Origin: Stenogyne calaminthoides
Lineage: Eukaryota; Streptophyta; Magnoliopsida; Lamiales; Lamiaceae
Length of the DNA: 64,000 nt
Direction of reading: 5' to 3'
NCBI GenBank assembly: GCA_037126765.1
Contig: JBBCBC010000017.1
Span: 23,117,916 to 23,181,915, forward strand
Both the position numbers and the translations under genes were made by a program. Within the stretch, counting starts at the first letter, position 1; each line of letters opens with the position of its first letter. This document shows positions 45,491 to 57,800 of this stretch, one piece after another. The notes beneath the pieces were generated by a model. That model was not told the DNA's origin. It saw only the letters and a list, made by a program, of their open reading frames with translations, and searched no databases.

Positions 45491-46189
45491 TTTAGAATAT
45501 GATTGAAGAATTTGAAGTTTTTAGGGTTTGGAGATTTCTGGGCAAAGGGATTTTTTATTTGCAGAGGATTTGGGAACGAAGGGTTTGATAAAATTTTGGC
45601 TTGAATGGCTTGAAGGGGTATAAATAGCTTAGAGATCGTGGGTATTCGCGTTGGTTAGGTGAAAAGCAACGGTTGAGATTAATCTCCGATTAATCGGGTA
45701 TACGAACAGACGATCTCCGAAAAGTAAGCCGCCAAAATATCCTCATTGGTCATTAAAGTGGCAGAGCATTAAATGACTGTTGACCTTCTTCGGAAAAAAT
45801 GATCCCGCCCAAAAACATTCCTCAGGTGTTTTGTATTTATTACAGATGATTACTTAAGTTTTACTTGAGCAATAAACGAGTCGCATTTAGTCATTACTTC
45901 TTCGTACTAATTTACCTCTATCATTTTCTTCTTCCACATGAGTCGAGTCGACCTTGATAAAATGTCAAGTATAATACCGAAAGAATAGAATGGGTTCAAG
46001 ATACTATCGAAAATCTCGACCTTCAAGAAATGAAGTTTCTGAGACTCCGACCAAAAAGATTTCCATTTTATCCTCGAAGTTTCAAGAGAATTCGAGAAAG
46101 TTTACGATCCGAAAAATTTTCAATTTTTCAGATTTACTCTATACACCGTTCTAACATCCCTAATTCAACCGAAAGTTCCCCGAAATCTT

Positions 46190-46780
46190 GATTCAAATGG
46201 TTTGGAGATCCAAAGGTTTAGTCAAGATATCGCCTTTTTGCCTATCAAGATGAATTTTCTCCATCCTTATGTCCTTTTTTCTCGACATGATCTCCGATGA
46301 AGTTGATGTCCGATATCCACATGCTTGCATCCGTGTAATAATTGGATTTTGTGAAATAGCAATGGCACTATTATTGTCACAAAATATTGGTACTTCATTG
46401 GCTTACAACTTTATAATCCCTTAATTGTTGTCCGAGCCAAAGAATCCGAAAGCACAAAGCAGCCTTTCCCCGCAACCATGTATTATGTATTCAAATTTTC
46501 AAGAAGATCGTCACATCGAGGTCTGCTTTTGAAAACCAAGATATCGCTTTGCTTCCTAGAAATCGACAAGTTCCCTTGTAGGACTTCACACCCAATTTCG
46601 CAACCTCCATAGTCGAGATTCCTCGAGTAACCGCTAAATTCAAGGTTATCATCATCGGATACCATACCATAATCCTCTATTCACCGTGCCCTTAAGATAT
46701 CTCAAGATCTTTTTGCGCACCTCCATGTGACTAGTCTTAGATTAGCTTGGTATCTTGCACATATCCCAACAAAGAAATGT
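46190..46780 (-). pseudogene. Copia RNase H remnant
   Basis: The degenerate minus-strand translation shows the copia order: KKILRYLKGT, a YSRNLDYGGC segment (from YSDADYAGC), an LVSWFSK-like region, then DNSAIAISQNP and a DILTKPL end close to 46200. Many frame shifts and stops interrupt it. It sits between the gag relic and ORF3, which fixes the order gag-pol-ORF3. Confidence 0.7.
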
Positions 46781-47839
46781 TATATCCGCCTACTTGTCGG
46801 AGATAGAGCAATGATCCAATGATTCCTCTATAATCGGTGATGATTCACCGATTTGCCTTTCCGAATACGGATCCATCTTGTAGTTAGTATTCATAGAATC
46901 CTAATCTAATCGTTGCAATTTCAGACACCATATTTGGCAATCGATCTCGGTGTACTTTTGCCTGGTTGATGAAACTTTCCTCGAATCTTGCTTTCCAATC
47001 GACCGCCAGTTTTTTCTAGCCTTTACCGAGGTTTGGGCTTTCTAACCCGATCATTCGGGCTTTCTTCAAACCATAGGTCCTTTTCCTTGTCTACAACCTT
47101 GGGCATTACTTCAGTTTGAAGTGCAAAGCGCCCTTCGTTTTACAAAGATTGTCTTCTTGCTACTTGATGCAAAGATTCGATGACCTTGTGAGGTTCCCCG
47201 AATGTATCCCAATCCGCATTTTATAGTGGCGATCTCTGTAACTCCTCAATTTCATCTATTACTTTAGATGCAGATTCAATAGAGTTAACTTCTTCTCGTG
47301 CACTATCCTCACAGCTCAGAGTTTTATGCTTCTCGAGAGGTCATTGAACTCGCTCGATTATTAATCTTCAATCTCTTCGGATTTCTCTAGCTTTTCGCCA
47401 GGGACATTATCAACTTCTTTTCTCGAGAGTTGTACTTTCGTAACATCCAACATCAAGAGCTCCCATAAATTGAGAAGTGATCTCGGTTTTGCTAGAGTCT
47501 TTCCATTTTAGATTTTCAAAGAATCGGTTCTTTATTCTGCTCTTGAGTTTTATTTAGCGAGCCCTTTGCAAATTAAGATAGTCCTTCATCGATTCTCAAA
47601 AGAATCCATCAGTCAAATTGAAATTTGATTTGTGGAACTTGAAAACTCTTGTGCTAGTGTAGGAGCAACAACAGAGACGTAAGAGTTTACCTCCTCAATG
47701 GCCATCGACAGATGTCATCACTTTCACCGTCTGAAAATATCTCATCCAAGAGCTAGATCCTCCCTCGAGTGTTCTTCTTCCGCAACCATGGCCTTTTTTT
47801 GCTTGAGAACTTCCGGTCTCTTTTAGCTTGTCTTTCTCT

Positions 47840-48903
47840 TCTCTCCTTAGCACTCAATTCGACAATCATACCGAAGTGACCTTTCTTCCGCAATTATAAA
47901 GATCTGTTGTCATCATCATCCTGATCATTTTCTTCTATGGACTTGGAGTCCTTCTTTCCGATGAAGATCCTTCACCTTTCGTGTCCTTCTTCTTCTCGGT
48001 TGATCTCGTCCTCGGGTTTCTTCGGTACTGTGGTTCCCCGTAATAGCTTTTGTATTTTCCAAATCTACTATTAAGTCCGGCTCAAACCTCCTTGCCATCG
48101 GTCTTAGCTTTTCCTCAAGCTCATCCCGATGTTTGGCATGGGGTTCTCGAATTCTAGTTTTATTGTGTTTTATCTTTGGCTTTAAAAGCCACATTCTTAC
48201 TAGATGATCCCGAATCATCTTTCTTTGTCGACCACTTTTTAGATTTCTTATCAATTACTTAATTCATAAGCCTTCAAAATTTCGAGAGAATACTTGTTGA
48301 TAAGGCATTGAGTTGATATTTTTGGTGTTCTCAATCACCACAAAGATGGATGTCTCATTTCTTAGATAAACCTCTAAGAATTTTCAATGCAATTTTTCTC
48401 TGTGGGTATTTCTTACCCAACGATTCGGATCATTCATGATTCCAAAGGAATCGACTTCTAATCTGTCCAATTGATTCACCTTCCTCCATTTCAAAACTAT
48501 CAAACTTTCCAATTGCCAATTGAAAAGTTTGTTTTTTTTTATGATGATCGGCTTGGCACATAACAACAAGTGTATCCCATATCTCTTTAGCAAGATATTA
48601 AGGAGAGATCATTCCCATCACACCATCATCAACAAAGATCAGATAAATAGTCGTTTTTGCAATGAAGTCTAGATTGACTAACTTTCTCTCTTCAGAGTCA
48701 TTGATCATCGACTTAGGAAATTCTCGCTCTAGATCAATTCTCTCATCTTCGTTATTCGTGATTCACCACATAAAATGAACCGGAATGGTCCTTGAGAGAC
48801 CACTCTCCACATACGCCATGTTTGGAATACGATGAGCCTGCATTCTCAGTCTCCATAGATCATAGTTCTCCACTGAGAACATGGGAAGTTTTTTAGAAGA
48901 CAT
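47840..48903 (-). pseudogene. Copia gag remnant
   Basis: From ATG 48903 the translation begins MSSKKLPMFSVENYDLWRL, typical of copia-type gag N-termini (an ENY-x-W-pattern). It continues through LAKEIWDTLVVMCQ and a LAIGKFDSFEMEEGESIGQI stretch, with stops and shifts. A decayed zinc knuckle (YNCGRKGHF...DCR, one-base deletion) lies near 47860-47905. The region belongs to a patch in which CTGA/TCAG sites are changed. Confidence 0.7.
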
Positions 48904-49032
48904 TTTTCCGATCTTTTGAAAAGAAAAAATTTCAAGGAAATAAGATCAGTTCAGATAGACCACAAGTATTTTTGAAAATAAAACTTTGGTCAACACAAAG
49001 TGGTCAAGTTGAACCACCGCTTAATACCACTT

Positions 49033-51068
49033 TGTTGGTCCCGGTGAAAACGAAGTCTTACACGTATGGGGGGAATACACGTGTTCAAAGATTTTAAAAC
49101 TTTTTTCATCGAGGTCACCGGGTCGATAATCCTGAAGATTAGGTTCTGAGAAGCACAGATCGCTCTGAGTCAAAGTCTTCTGAGACAATGATCCTGAGCT
49201 GCTTTCAGATACCTCAGATAATCCCAACTGAATCTTGAGTGACAGAGATCCTGAGTTGCTTGGATCAGATAGCTAACTTATCAATCCTCGATGAGAGTTC
49301 GGTTTGATAACTATCCGTTCTAGCTACTCACCGTCTTGAATGGTTGGCCCTTAGATTATACTCGCTTTTTTTGCTTTGTTTTAAAAACCTTCCCTTTATG
49401 AAATAGTGATTAGGCTGTGATTTACTTATGCAATTTCAGTGGATTGATTCCAACTGAATATCAGTGAAAAGTATGCTTTCAAAATCAAGTTAATGCAAAT
49501 TTAAGCCATGACGATAAGGAAAGCAATAAAGAACACAAAGAGCTTATAGTGGTTCGTGAGACTCAAGCTCCTACATCCACTCTCTCGACTCTTCGGAGAA
49601 ATTCACTATCAACTTCGAGCTTTCTCGACTACCTCGTAGTTTACTTACTCAACTCGCCCCGAAGTTTTCGACTACTCCACGTAGTTTACTTACTCAACCC
49701 GACCTTGAGTTTTCTGACTACCTCCGTAGTTTACTTACTCAATCACACACAAGCTTTCAGACTACCCCTGTAGCTTACTAACTTCTCCTCTAGAGTTTTC
49801 TGACTACTCCGCGTAGTTTACTAACTCTTTACAACTCTACTCACCAACAAACACACTCCAACTACCTTCTCAAGGGTTTGGGGTTTCTTGGTTGGTTTCC
49901 AACTAGGATGAGATATCCTTTACAATAAAGCACAATGCAAAGGGTTAGGATATCTCGACTAAGCTTTGGATAAATCTTATCAAGCTAGGCTTAGTAAAGT
50001 GAGCTCTCTTCAATATAGAAGCACTTGGGAAATTCAAGGTATTTCGAGTGCTTTAATTTTTGCAAGAATAAGTTTGAGCTCTTGAGTTGCGTATAAATTT
50101 CCCGTCACCTTAAAAAGTAGAGGGTCACCAGTATTTATAGGCATACACCAAGGTCACTCTTGAAAACTATCCGTTGGAGAGATAGCTTCGTGAGTTCCCT
50201 CTTATGGTGTGTGAGAAACGGCTATAATTCGGGTTTGAAACTCCCTAACATGTTTTAGGCAATAGCCTTTCATGTAGCCGGTCTTCACTTTTTGCAGTCT
50301 GGAACTTTCGTACATCTGACATCTTTTTTCAAATGCCCCGTCACCGTTATCTGTCGGGTGATGGTACAATGTCGTCTTCCTCTTTTTGACTTTTGTCTCC
50401 GCTAAAGGTAGACACCTTCAACGGCTCTTTTGGTTACAAACTCTGAGTTTGATATAACCTTAACAACACTTCTGACTTAGTTCCTTTTGTCTGCATTTGA
50501 ATGTTGTGGCAATATCTAACTTTCTAAGGTATCGCGTTTTTCTCAGTATTGCTTCCTTCAGATAGATATATTCAGTGCCTCGGAACATTCAGGTTCATAC
50601 TGAGCATTCAGTACATTACTGAGTCTTCGATTAGTTCTTTGTCTTTCGATATTCTTGATCTTGATTTCTCGGTCTTTAGTCTTGCGTCTTCAGAGTCTTT
50701 AGGATCTTCCTTGAGTCTTGTCTTGAGTCTTCTCGAGTCTTGATTTATCTTGGTGATAGATGAGTCTTCATCTTTGAGTCTTGATTCTCGATTCATCTTT
50801 TGTCTCTGATATCTCGGTTTTATCTTGAGTCTTGACACTTCGATTTCATCTTTGAAACTTGATTTCTTCGAAAAACATCTTGAGTTCTTGAGTCTTGAGA
50901 ACCTATCTGAATCATATCTGCTGACTATACATTTTGCAGATAACATCCTGAATACTCTAAAGCTGAATCCTGACTCAACTATCAAGATTAATCTGAACAT
51001 GTCATACTCAGGGGTTTTGGGATCTTAATCAAAATCATATAATCTTTTATTAAATTCATCTCCCAACA
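49033..51068 (-). repeat. 5' LTR of the 39507 element (2036 bp)
   Basis: Aligns end to end with 39507-41560. The two LTRs are near-identical in some blocks (for example 49690-50320 against 40170-40790) but differ heavily at CTGA/TCAG sites in others (49560-49690, 50330-50410, 50630-50900). The PBS (minus strand TGGTATTAAGCGG) begins three bases inside, near 49029. Confidence 0.88.
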
Positions 51069-51477
51069 CATATTATTTATATTCGTTATTTATCTTAAAT
51101 TTCTAATATAGAAAATATTTAGCAGATATTAATTCTACCGAGAGTAGCAGTGCTGCTATGGATACTACTATTGAACGTGGTAAGTAGATATCATCCTTCA
51201 TATCTAACACATATCTTTTATTTTTCCTTTAATATATTAAAAACAATATAATAAAATATCTTATAAATAATATAATAAAATTCTTGAATATGCTAGAAGT
51301 GTATACACATGTAACTTTTATTATAATTGTACAATTAAGATAATTTAATTAATCTTTTCATCATTTCTCTTAGCATATTTGAATAATTTTTGTACTTTTT
51401 ATTTCTCTTAATTAAATTTTTACATATGAAGATTATTGTGCTAAGTGAAAGTGTGTGTGCGTGTATTTTCAGAGTGT
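51069..51477. other. AT-rich spacer with a short degenerate repeat
   Basis: Continues the pre-insertion site of the 39507 element. It contains a second copy (51187-51214) of the 28-bp phrase at 39479-39506, and otherwise no gene or transposon terminus. Confidence 0.5.
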
Positions 51478-52223
51478 TGTTGGAAATGTTATGCAGCATG
51501 TAAAATAACATATGACAGTGGAAGTATAAAGACGCAGTGCAAAGGGTTTCAAAAATTTGTATAGTCTTAATTCAGACTATACGAACCTCATGGTTAAAAA
51601 TATCACTATAACAAGTAGTGAGATACACAAGAACCTTACAATATCCTAAAAGGTGTAGTGAAAAACCACACCAAAAGCAATCCATTCAATCAAGTAACTA
51701 GTGATCTTATTTAACCTAAAACTTAATCTAATACGATAAAATCAATACTGATGTCAGAGATTGTATTCCCTCGACCAGTACAAACAGAATAGCATCGACC
51801 CTCACACTCCTAGAATTACAAACACTCGATTTTTCACTCTTGGTTGTGTCTTGGATACTACTCTCTAAAGTTCGGAGTAGAATAAATGATATTTCACTTT
51901 TCCTCAAACTTGAATGTCGACCAATGCAGTGTATTTATAGACTTGAAGATCAACTGCATTGTCCTATCCACTAGGCTTGGATATCCTTGAACATCTCCTC
52001 CACTAACTCCATGATCTTGGTGTAACCACCCATGATCTTTCTATTCTCACTCCACCACAGTGCAACCGCCTGACAATAACTGAATTTGTCTTCAACCTGC
52101 AATGTAGGAAACATAGAAAAATACATCTATTAAAACGGAGTCAGTGTTAGGAGAAAGAGCAAATTTATGATGTTGTGCAGAATGTTGACCAACATATGGA
52201 ACAACATCCGTGCAACATCAACA
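51478..52223 (-). repeat. 3' LTR of the 51478 element (about 746 bp)
   Basis: On the + strand it runs TGTTGGAAATGTTATGC...AACATCAACA, with the PPT directly beyond 52223. The left end could be three bases earlier because of a TGTTGTTGG repeat. The flanking pentamer AGTGT (51473-51477) cannot be compared with the missing 5' side. Confidence 0.7.
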
Positions 52224-52327
52224 AACTCCCCCAATTTAGCCTTTCTACTACAACACATCTAATGTTAAAAACAACATCCGAACTTGTGTCAGGAAAGAAA
52301 CAAATAATAGACATTTAGAGAACAACT

Positions 52328-53880
52328 TGTTAGTGTTAGTGTCCTAAAGATAATCTATTGTAAGGACATAATACTCGATGATATTCAGTTTGATTTAATA
52401 TTATAGTTCATTTAATATTAATGTATGACAATACACCTGTTTGAATATTATGTTTGATTGTTTGCATTTATTCATACAAGTGTTCCCATGAGTCATTGCT
52501 ATCATTGAGATTGTGAGAACTCATATGACTTAAGCATGATTCTCAAATAGCCCTGATCAAGGATCATCAAGAATAGGATATTGATGATGCAATGGAGATT
52601 GGTGTGCGATCTGCATCATACTCTTAGAGAGTGTAGTAAGGTATCTCATGATGGATGCACAAATACCTTAGAGGGTATTGGTATACCCATCCGAGAAACT
52701 GTTTGATGTAAGTCCACAATATGTGTCTACGGGTGTCTCGGTTAGTGGGAGCGATGCGATACTCCTTTGACTTGAGGTCAATACGCACGACATGTGTGGA
52801 GTGATGAATTTTAACCATGACCGACGCTTGCACCCTTCCATGGGTAGATATGGCTTGAATTGGGTTCATCACGAAGTGCTTGTGTGTGGTAGTTGAGCCA
52901 AGAATAGGATTCATTCCTCAATGTGGATTTAGAGAGAATACTCATCTTCTCATCATAATTGAATCAAAGTCATCGGCCGATGCATGTCAACTTAGACTTT
53001 GTGGCTAAGTGTGACATACATGATCAATAAGTGGTTAGAGATAATATGATTAAGTTATTTGTATAGACACTTCATCATGTTCAATACTTAATCGAGTATT
53101 CGCGAATGAAAGGAGGAAATCGTAATAGCCCATGTTTCAGTTATAGGTAGTTGCACGTTTCTCGCAACGTACCTCATATATTGAGAATGTCTGATTTATT
53201 GTCTAGGGTTCAATTAAGACCGTTAGTTTGACTAATCACTCGATATATGAGGGCCTATAGGTCACACAACAAGTAGTTCCCTTTTACGAATTATAGTCGG
53301 TTGATTAAATGTTAAATTGGATTTAATATTTAATTTATGGAGAATTAATTAATTATTAATGTTTAATTAAATTGGATTTAATTAAATAGGATTCCCAATA
53401 ATAATATATGGAATATTATTATAGGATTTAATATATATGGAATCAAATCCGTAGAGATTTGATATATATGGGAATTAAATCCGTAGAGATTTTATATATG
53501 GGAATTAAATCAATGGGATTTAATTTACAAGATTAGGGGTTTTATTTCCTAATCAGGTTAGCTTAAGATTTAAGATGGGTCTCCCATATATATATGAGCT
53601 CTTGGGAATTCATAATACATGGATTCATATTTTTTCCATAAAATCTAGAATAGGAATTTTCCTAGCAAATTTCGTCTCAGATTCAACTCTGACAAATCTG
53701 TGCAAGTCCGTGAATGGGGATTACGTGGATACCATAGTAGAGAAATATGCGTACGGTTTACTGTAAGGTTTCTCTTTATATTTATGCGTATTCAATTATG
53801 CAATTACGTGTTCGTTGTTGGTGAACTGTTTATTTCCCCTGCGCATGTATTATGTGTTTACGTGCCTCTAAATTCCAACA
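52328..53880 (+). mobile_element. Solo LTR nested in the 51478 element
   Basis: The unit begins TGTTAGTGTTAGTGTCC and ends AATTCCAACA. The flanking pentamers are CAACT (52323-52327) and CAGCT (53881-53885), one mismatch. A CATATATATATGAG TATA-like motif near 53585, close to the 3' end, suggests a + strand sense. No internal region or coding motif is present. It lies between the 3' LTR and ORF3 of the host element. Confidence 0.65.
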
Positions 53881-54389
53881 CAGCTACTATTCAACCAAAT
53901 CATAATTTAAAAACAAACAGACAACCACAAACACTAAGTACATCAGCGGTGTACTTAGGCCAAAGAGTATTCAACATAAGGTAAATGACAGAAATATAAA
54001 CCTATCATCTAGTTGTCCATTAACAGAGTTAATAAAATAAAGAGCAGTAAATAAATAGATTACAACACAAGAAAGAATTTCAATAGTGAAATAAAGGGAA
54101 GGACTGGGCCATTTGAATGACTGCATTTCCATAATCTGCAAATGCTCCCCCATACTTCAGAAACTCCCCCTATCTTGAATATGTTCACCAGTTATCAACA
54201 CAATATAGCTGATCAATGATAACAACACTCTCTGGAGACATACTCTCCCTATTAGGAGTCTTTTTCAGCTCATCATCAGAGTCATCAAGGCTATCATCAT
54301 CAACAACTACATCTTCAACTAATTCAGTCTGCACCATCTGTTCAGCATCAGTAACATCAACATTAAGTGCTTCCTCTACAGCTTCCTTT

Positions 54390-56532
54390 ACAGCTTCATC
54401 AACAACATCTTGGACAACATCATCAACATCTCTATCATCAGCAGTATTCTGATCATCATTTGTAGTAGCACCATCAACATCCTCAGCAGCATCTTCAACA
54501 TTATCAGCAACATCTGGTTGATCATCCTTCTCACCTGCATGGCCAGATGGACCAACTCCATCATCACCACCATCATCAGGACCATCATCAGGTGATCCTC
54601 CCCTGTTGGAGTAGAAAACAAGCTTCTCCAGAATGTTTGTTGTTTAACTAGAGTATCTATGTTCTGCTGGATGGATTTAATTTGATCAATAATGAAAGAA
54701 TTTGATAAAGTGATAGAAGGGATACCAGCTTATCTTGTGATGTTATATGGAATGTTGCCAACAAAATGGGCAACATTTTCTGTTTGTTGTGTAGGATCTT
54801 TCAATGGTAGATCAATTGTGCGGTTTCTAGCCTTCAAGACATGTGAGATTCCAAAACTTGGAATATAACCACTAATCATTTCACCTCTTGGTCTCTCAAA
54901 GTCCAATCTATCCAAGACTTGATAAATCAATCTTGGATATGGTAGAATACTTCTATCAGAGTGTTTGCCAGCAAAGGACATTATATTGTCAAATATAATT
55001 TGACCCATACAGAATCTGTTCAAGTGTACATTCTTGTACTACAAGAATGCCTGTTCCTTTGTTAACACAGTGGAATTCTTTGAAGGAAGCCAGTTAAAAA
55101 CTAGCAGAAAATTGCAAAGTCCATTCAGAATACCTACCACCAGTGATGACAGACATCACTACCTTTATTTCCAACTCAGCACTATCTTCTCAGTTTGTCT
55201 AGTCTTCAGAAAGATATTAATAAGCCTAGGATTGATGGTAACAACATTGTATCTGAATCTAACTTTTTCATAATTAGATGACTGTCTATTTCCACAACTT
55301 TTCTTCAAATTGACATAAAGTTCATCAACTCAAGTGACATAATAAGGCTTAGTATATTGAAGAGCATGCAATAGAGATCTACTGTCTAGGAATCCTATTA
55401 GATTGTTTGCTTCAAAGTCAGGTATTTTTATGATCCTTTATCCAACTATAAATCTTTTACGCATGGTTTTCACAACAACAGACTTCCTATCATGCTAAAC
55501 ATTATATTTAGTGCCAGAATCAAACATCATTACCTCATCAGAATCACATGAGTAGTTAAACTCAGGAGCAGCTTCATCATCATCTTTCACAGGCTCCTCT
55601 GCTTCAAGATCATCTTCTTCAGGATCCTCTTCTTCAGGGTTATTTTCTTGCTCTGGATCCTCTGCTTGAGGATCATCTGAATCCTCACTTTGAGGATCAT
55701 TTTCTTTCTCTGAATCCTCAAATTATTTAGCAACATCTGCATTAGCATTCACAGGAGGACCATTTCTCATTTTTGTTCTCCTTTCCTTTTTGGCCATCAG
55801 CTTCTCCATTTTTAGGTCATCATCAGAGTCCTTCAGTTCAGTAGCAGGGAATTCAGGAATCTCCATTTTCTCATCTGAATCCTCCACCTGAATGGGATCA
55901 TCAGCACCACCATCTGCCCTTTTTGCACGTTTCTCAGTGTAATCCACCTTCTTACCAAGGTTTCTCTGTGAGACTCTCCTATTTCCCCATCTACCAAGAC
56001 CTCTTTTGGGGGCTAACTGCTTAGTGCGCAGTCTGATGTTCTGAAGTTTCTCCCCCATTCCATCTGAATCAGAGAAATTAGTCGTTTCCATCTCAACATC
56101 AGCTGTAGGAGTAGGTTTGTCAGGAGTGTCAGAAACAAGGATTTCTGTAGGAATTTATGGAGCGGGTTCAGTAGCCAAAGGTCTGGCTGAGAGATCAACA
56201 TAATCAGAAACATTAAGTAGTTTGGAACCAAAATAGATATCAGGTAAAACTCTCGGGTTTTGTTCTACGACTTGTTTTACAAGAAGATCAACAAGGTATT
56301 CTGTAGCAGTATCAGGAATATGAAGTGCAGGAGGTTTAGGAAGGGATGAAGATGATGATCCACCAAAATTTGTGGAATCATAATCTGGGTTTTGTGCGGC
56401 CATTTATGCAAGTATGTTAAGTGGGTTTGAATTCACTGGAGAAGAAGGATTCGACGAAGGGTTTGATTGAGGAGGGTTTGAGTGTGAGTGTGAATGATTA
56501 GGCGAAGTCGAAGGATTTTGTGTATCAGCCAT
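54390..56532 (-). pseudogene. ORF3-like gene of the 51478 element, many nonsense codons
   Basis: From ATG 56532 (MADTQNPSTSPNHSHSHS) one frame runs through the stops TAA 56404, TAA 56155 and TAA 55723, each easily read as a former CAA codon, and then through further TAG/TAA/TGA codons. It encodes a Ser/Pro-rich start, VEQNPRVLPDIYFGSKLLN, a basic patch (KQLAPKRGLGRWGNRR), a long acidic Asp/Glu stretch (55570-55730) and then a helical region near 54730-55023 (MGQIIFDNIMSFAGK, ILPYPRLIYQVLDRL). The last part resembles the 'putative plant transposon protein' pattern seen after pol in plant copia elements. It ends in a low-complexity tail around 54400-54600. Product function unknown. Confidence 0.6.
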
Positions 56533-57459
56533 TTCATCGCCTTTCTGTCCAATCCAATAATACACAAGCATTAAAATAATGTTATATGAAATATATGAGG
56601 GAAAAGTAAAGTATAAGACTAAAAAAATTGAAATAAAACAAGGTTAAATCAAAAACCTCGAGTCCTATGTGCAACAACAATGTTTTCAGCTTTGGGTATG
56701 AAACAAACACAAATAAATCGACCTTAAGTAGAGTTCAAAACATAGAAGTTATTACACAAAATCATAAAAAATCGACAATGAGTGGAACAAAGGTAACCAC
56801 CCACTATGTTGCAAGTTTGTGATCGTGTAATGTGTAAGGAGCAGCCAAAAATATTTTTAAAAACCAGAAACCATATCCAAAATTAAATAGACACAAATTA
56901 AGTTCAAACAAATCATTAAATCTACAAAATCGACTTACCAAGAACATTAAACAAATCATGTATGATAGATAAAGTTCGAATCACTTAAGGTTTCACAAAA
57001 TGTCGGCACACATATATTTCAACACTTAATTTTGCATGAAATTCATCATTCAGTGTTGCATATTTTAAAATTTTCTTTTTAACACATGTTCACATTGATC
57101 CACCTTTACAAGAGAGAACATCGTAGTAGCGAGCTCCGTTCCCCATAATTACTCAATGGATTGTGAACAAACATGGATGTATATTTAATCACCTTTTGAA
57201 AAGAGAACATCGTAGTAGCAAGCTCCGTGTCCCATAGTTACTCAGTGATTACACATCTAAGTTGTGCTTTATTTTTAATGCATTTAAGAGGTATATGCCC
57301 AGGACTCTGTATCTAAACCATGATTCAAACAATAAGATCAAAACACTATCATTTAAAGTTCAAAATAAGCAAATACAGTAGACAAGTTCATTATAAGAAC
57401 CACAATGTTACTTCAAATATTGGAAACATATTCACAACATCTAGTGTTTATTTTCAGAT

Positions 57460-57800
57460 ATAGCAAAGACCAAGATATTTTCTAAGTGAAGAAAACCTCT
57501 CATTATCAAGGGCTTTTGTGAAAATATCAGCAAGTTATTTTTCAGTAGAAATGTACTGTAACTTCACAACTTCTTTCTCTATAAGATCTCTTATAAAGTG
57601 ATGTCTTATACTTATATGCTTTGTCAAAGAATGTTGCACAGGATTCTTGGAAATATTGATAGCATTAGTATTATCACAATAAACAGTCAAAATACCACTT
57701 TCCAACCCATAATCATCAAACATTTTTTAAAGCCAAAGCAGTTGAGTGCAAAAACTTCCATCAGCAACATATTCAGACTCAGTTGTTGATTGTGACTCAC
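57460..57800 (-). pseudogene. Copia RNase H end of the 51478 element, truncated by insertion
   Basis: The minus strand reads QSTTESEYVA, LLWL, then GLESGILTVYCDNTNAINIS, HISIRHHFIRDLIEKEVVKL and ADIFTKALD, the classic copia RNase H finish. A TAA replaces an expected sense codon within LLWL-KMFDD, and another follows ISTEK. The upstream part is displaced by the element at 57801. Confidence 0.88.

Larger units (their letters stand above)
39507..51068 (-). mobile_element. Sirevirus-like copia element with large ORF3, 11.6 kb, degraded
   Basis: TG...CA ends and a perfect duplication CATAT (39502-39506 and 51069-51073) bound it. On the minus strand: 5' LTR 49033-51068, PBS (TGGTATTAAGCGG), a gag relic from 48903, RNase H relic about 46780-46190, ORF3 45490-41933, PPT and 3' LTR 39507-41560. 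Most of protease, integrase and RT is missing or unrecognisable. A third ORF after pol, TGTTGG...CCAACA ends and the PPT type fit Sireviruses. Several segments (39570-40060, 43490-44330, 45640-49010, 49560-49690, 50330-50410, 50630-50900) differ from their homologues mainly at CTGA/TCAG sites. Confidence 0.88.
51478..57800 (-). mobile_element. Second copia element with ORF3, cut by the 57801 element
   Basis: The 3' LTR (51478-52223) is followed on its inner side by a purine tract (minus strand AAATTGGGGGAGTT, 52224-52237). Two more tracts (ATGGGGGAGC and ATAGGGGGAG, minus strand) lie at about 54147 and 54167, a Sirevirus-like multiple PPT. Beyond an ORF3-like pseudogene is a copia RNase H end. 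At 57800 the RNase H frame is interrupted by the younger element at 57801. The 5' half lies beyond that insertion, probably outside the window. Its LTR is unrelated to the 39507 family. Confidence 0.8.

Noticed and set aside
54216..54621. Overlapping Ser/Thr-rich, Ile-rich and Met/Leu-rich frames
   Set aside because: Low-complexity ATC/TCA repeats open several frames; only the one in register with the 56532 ORF3 is meaningful.
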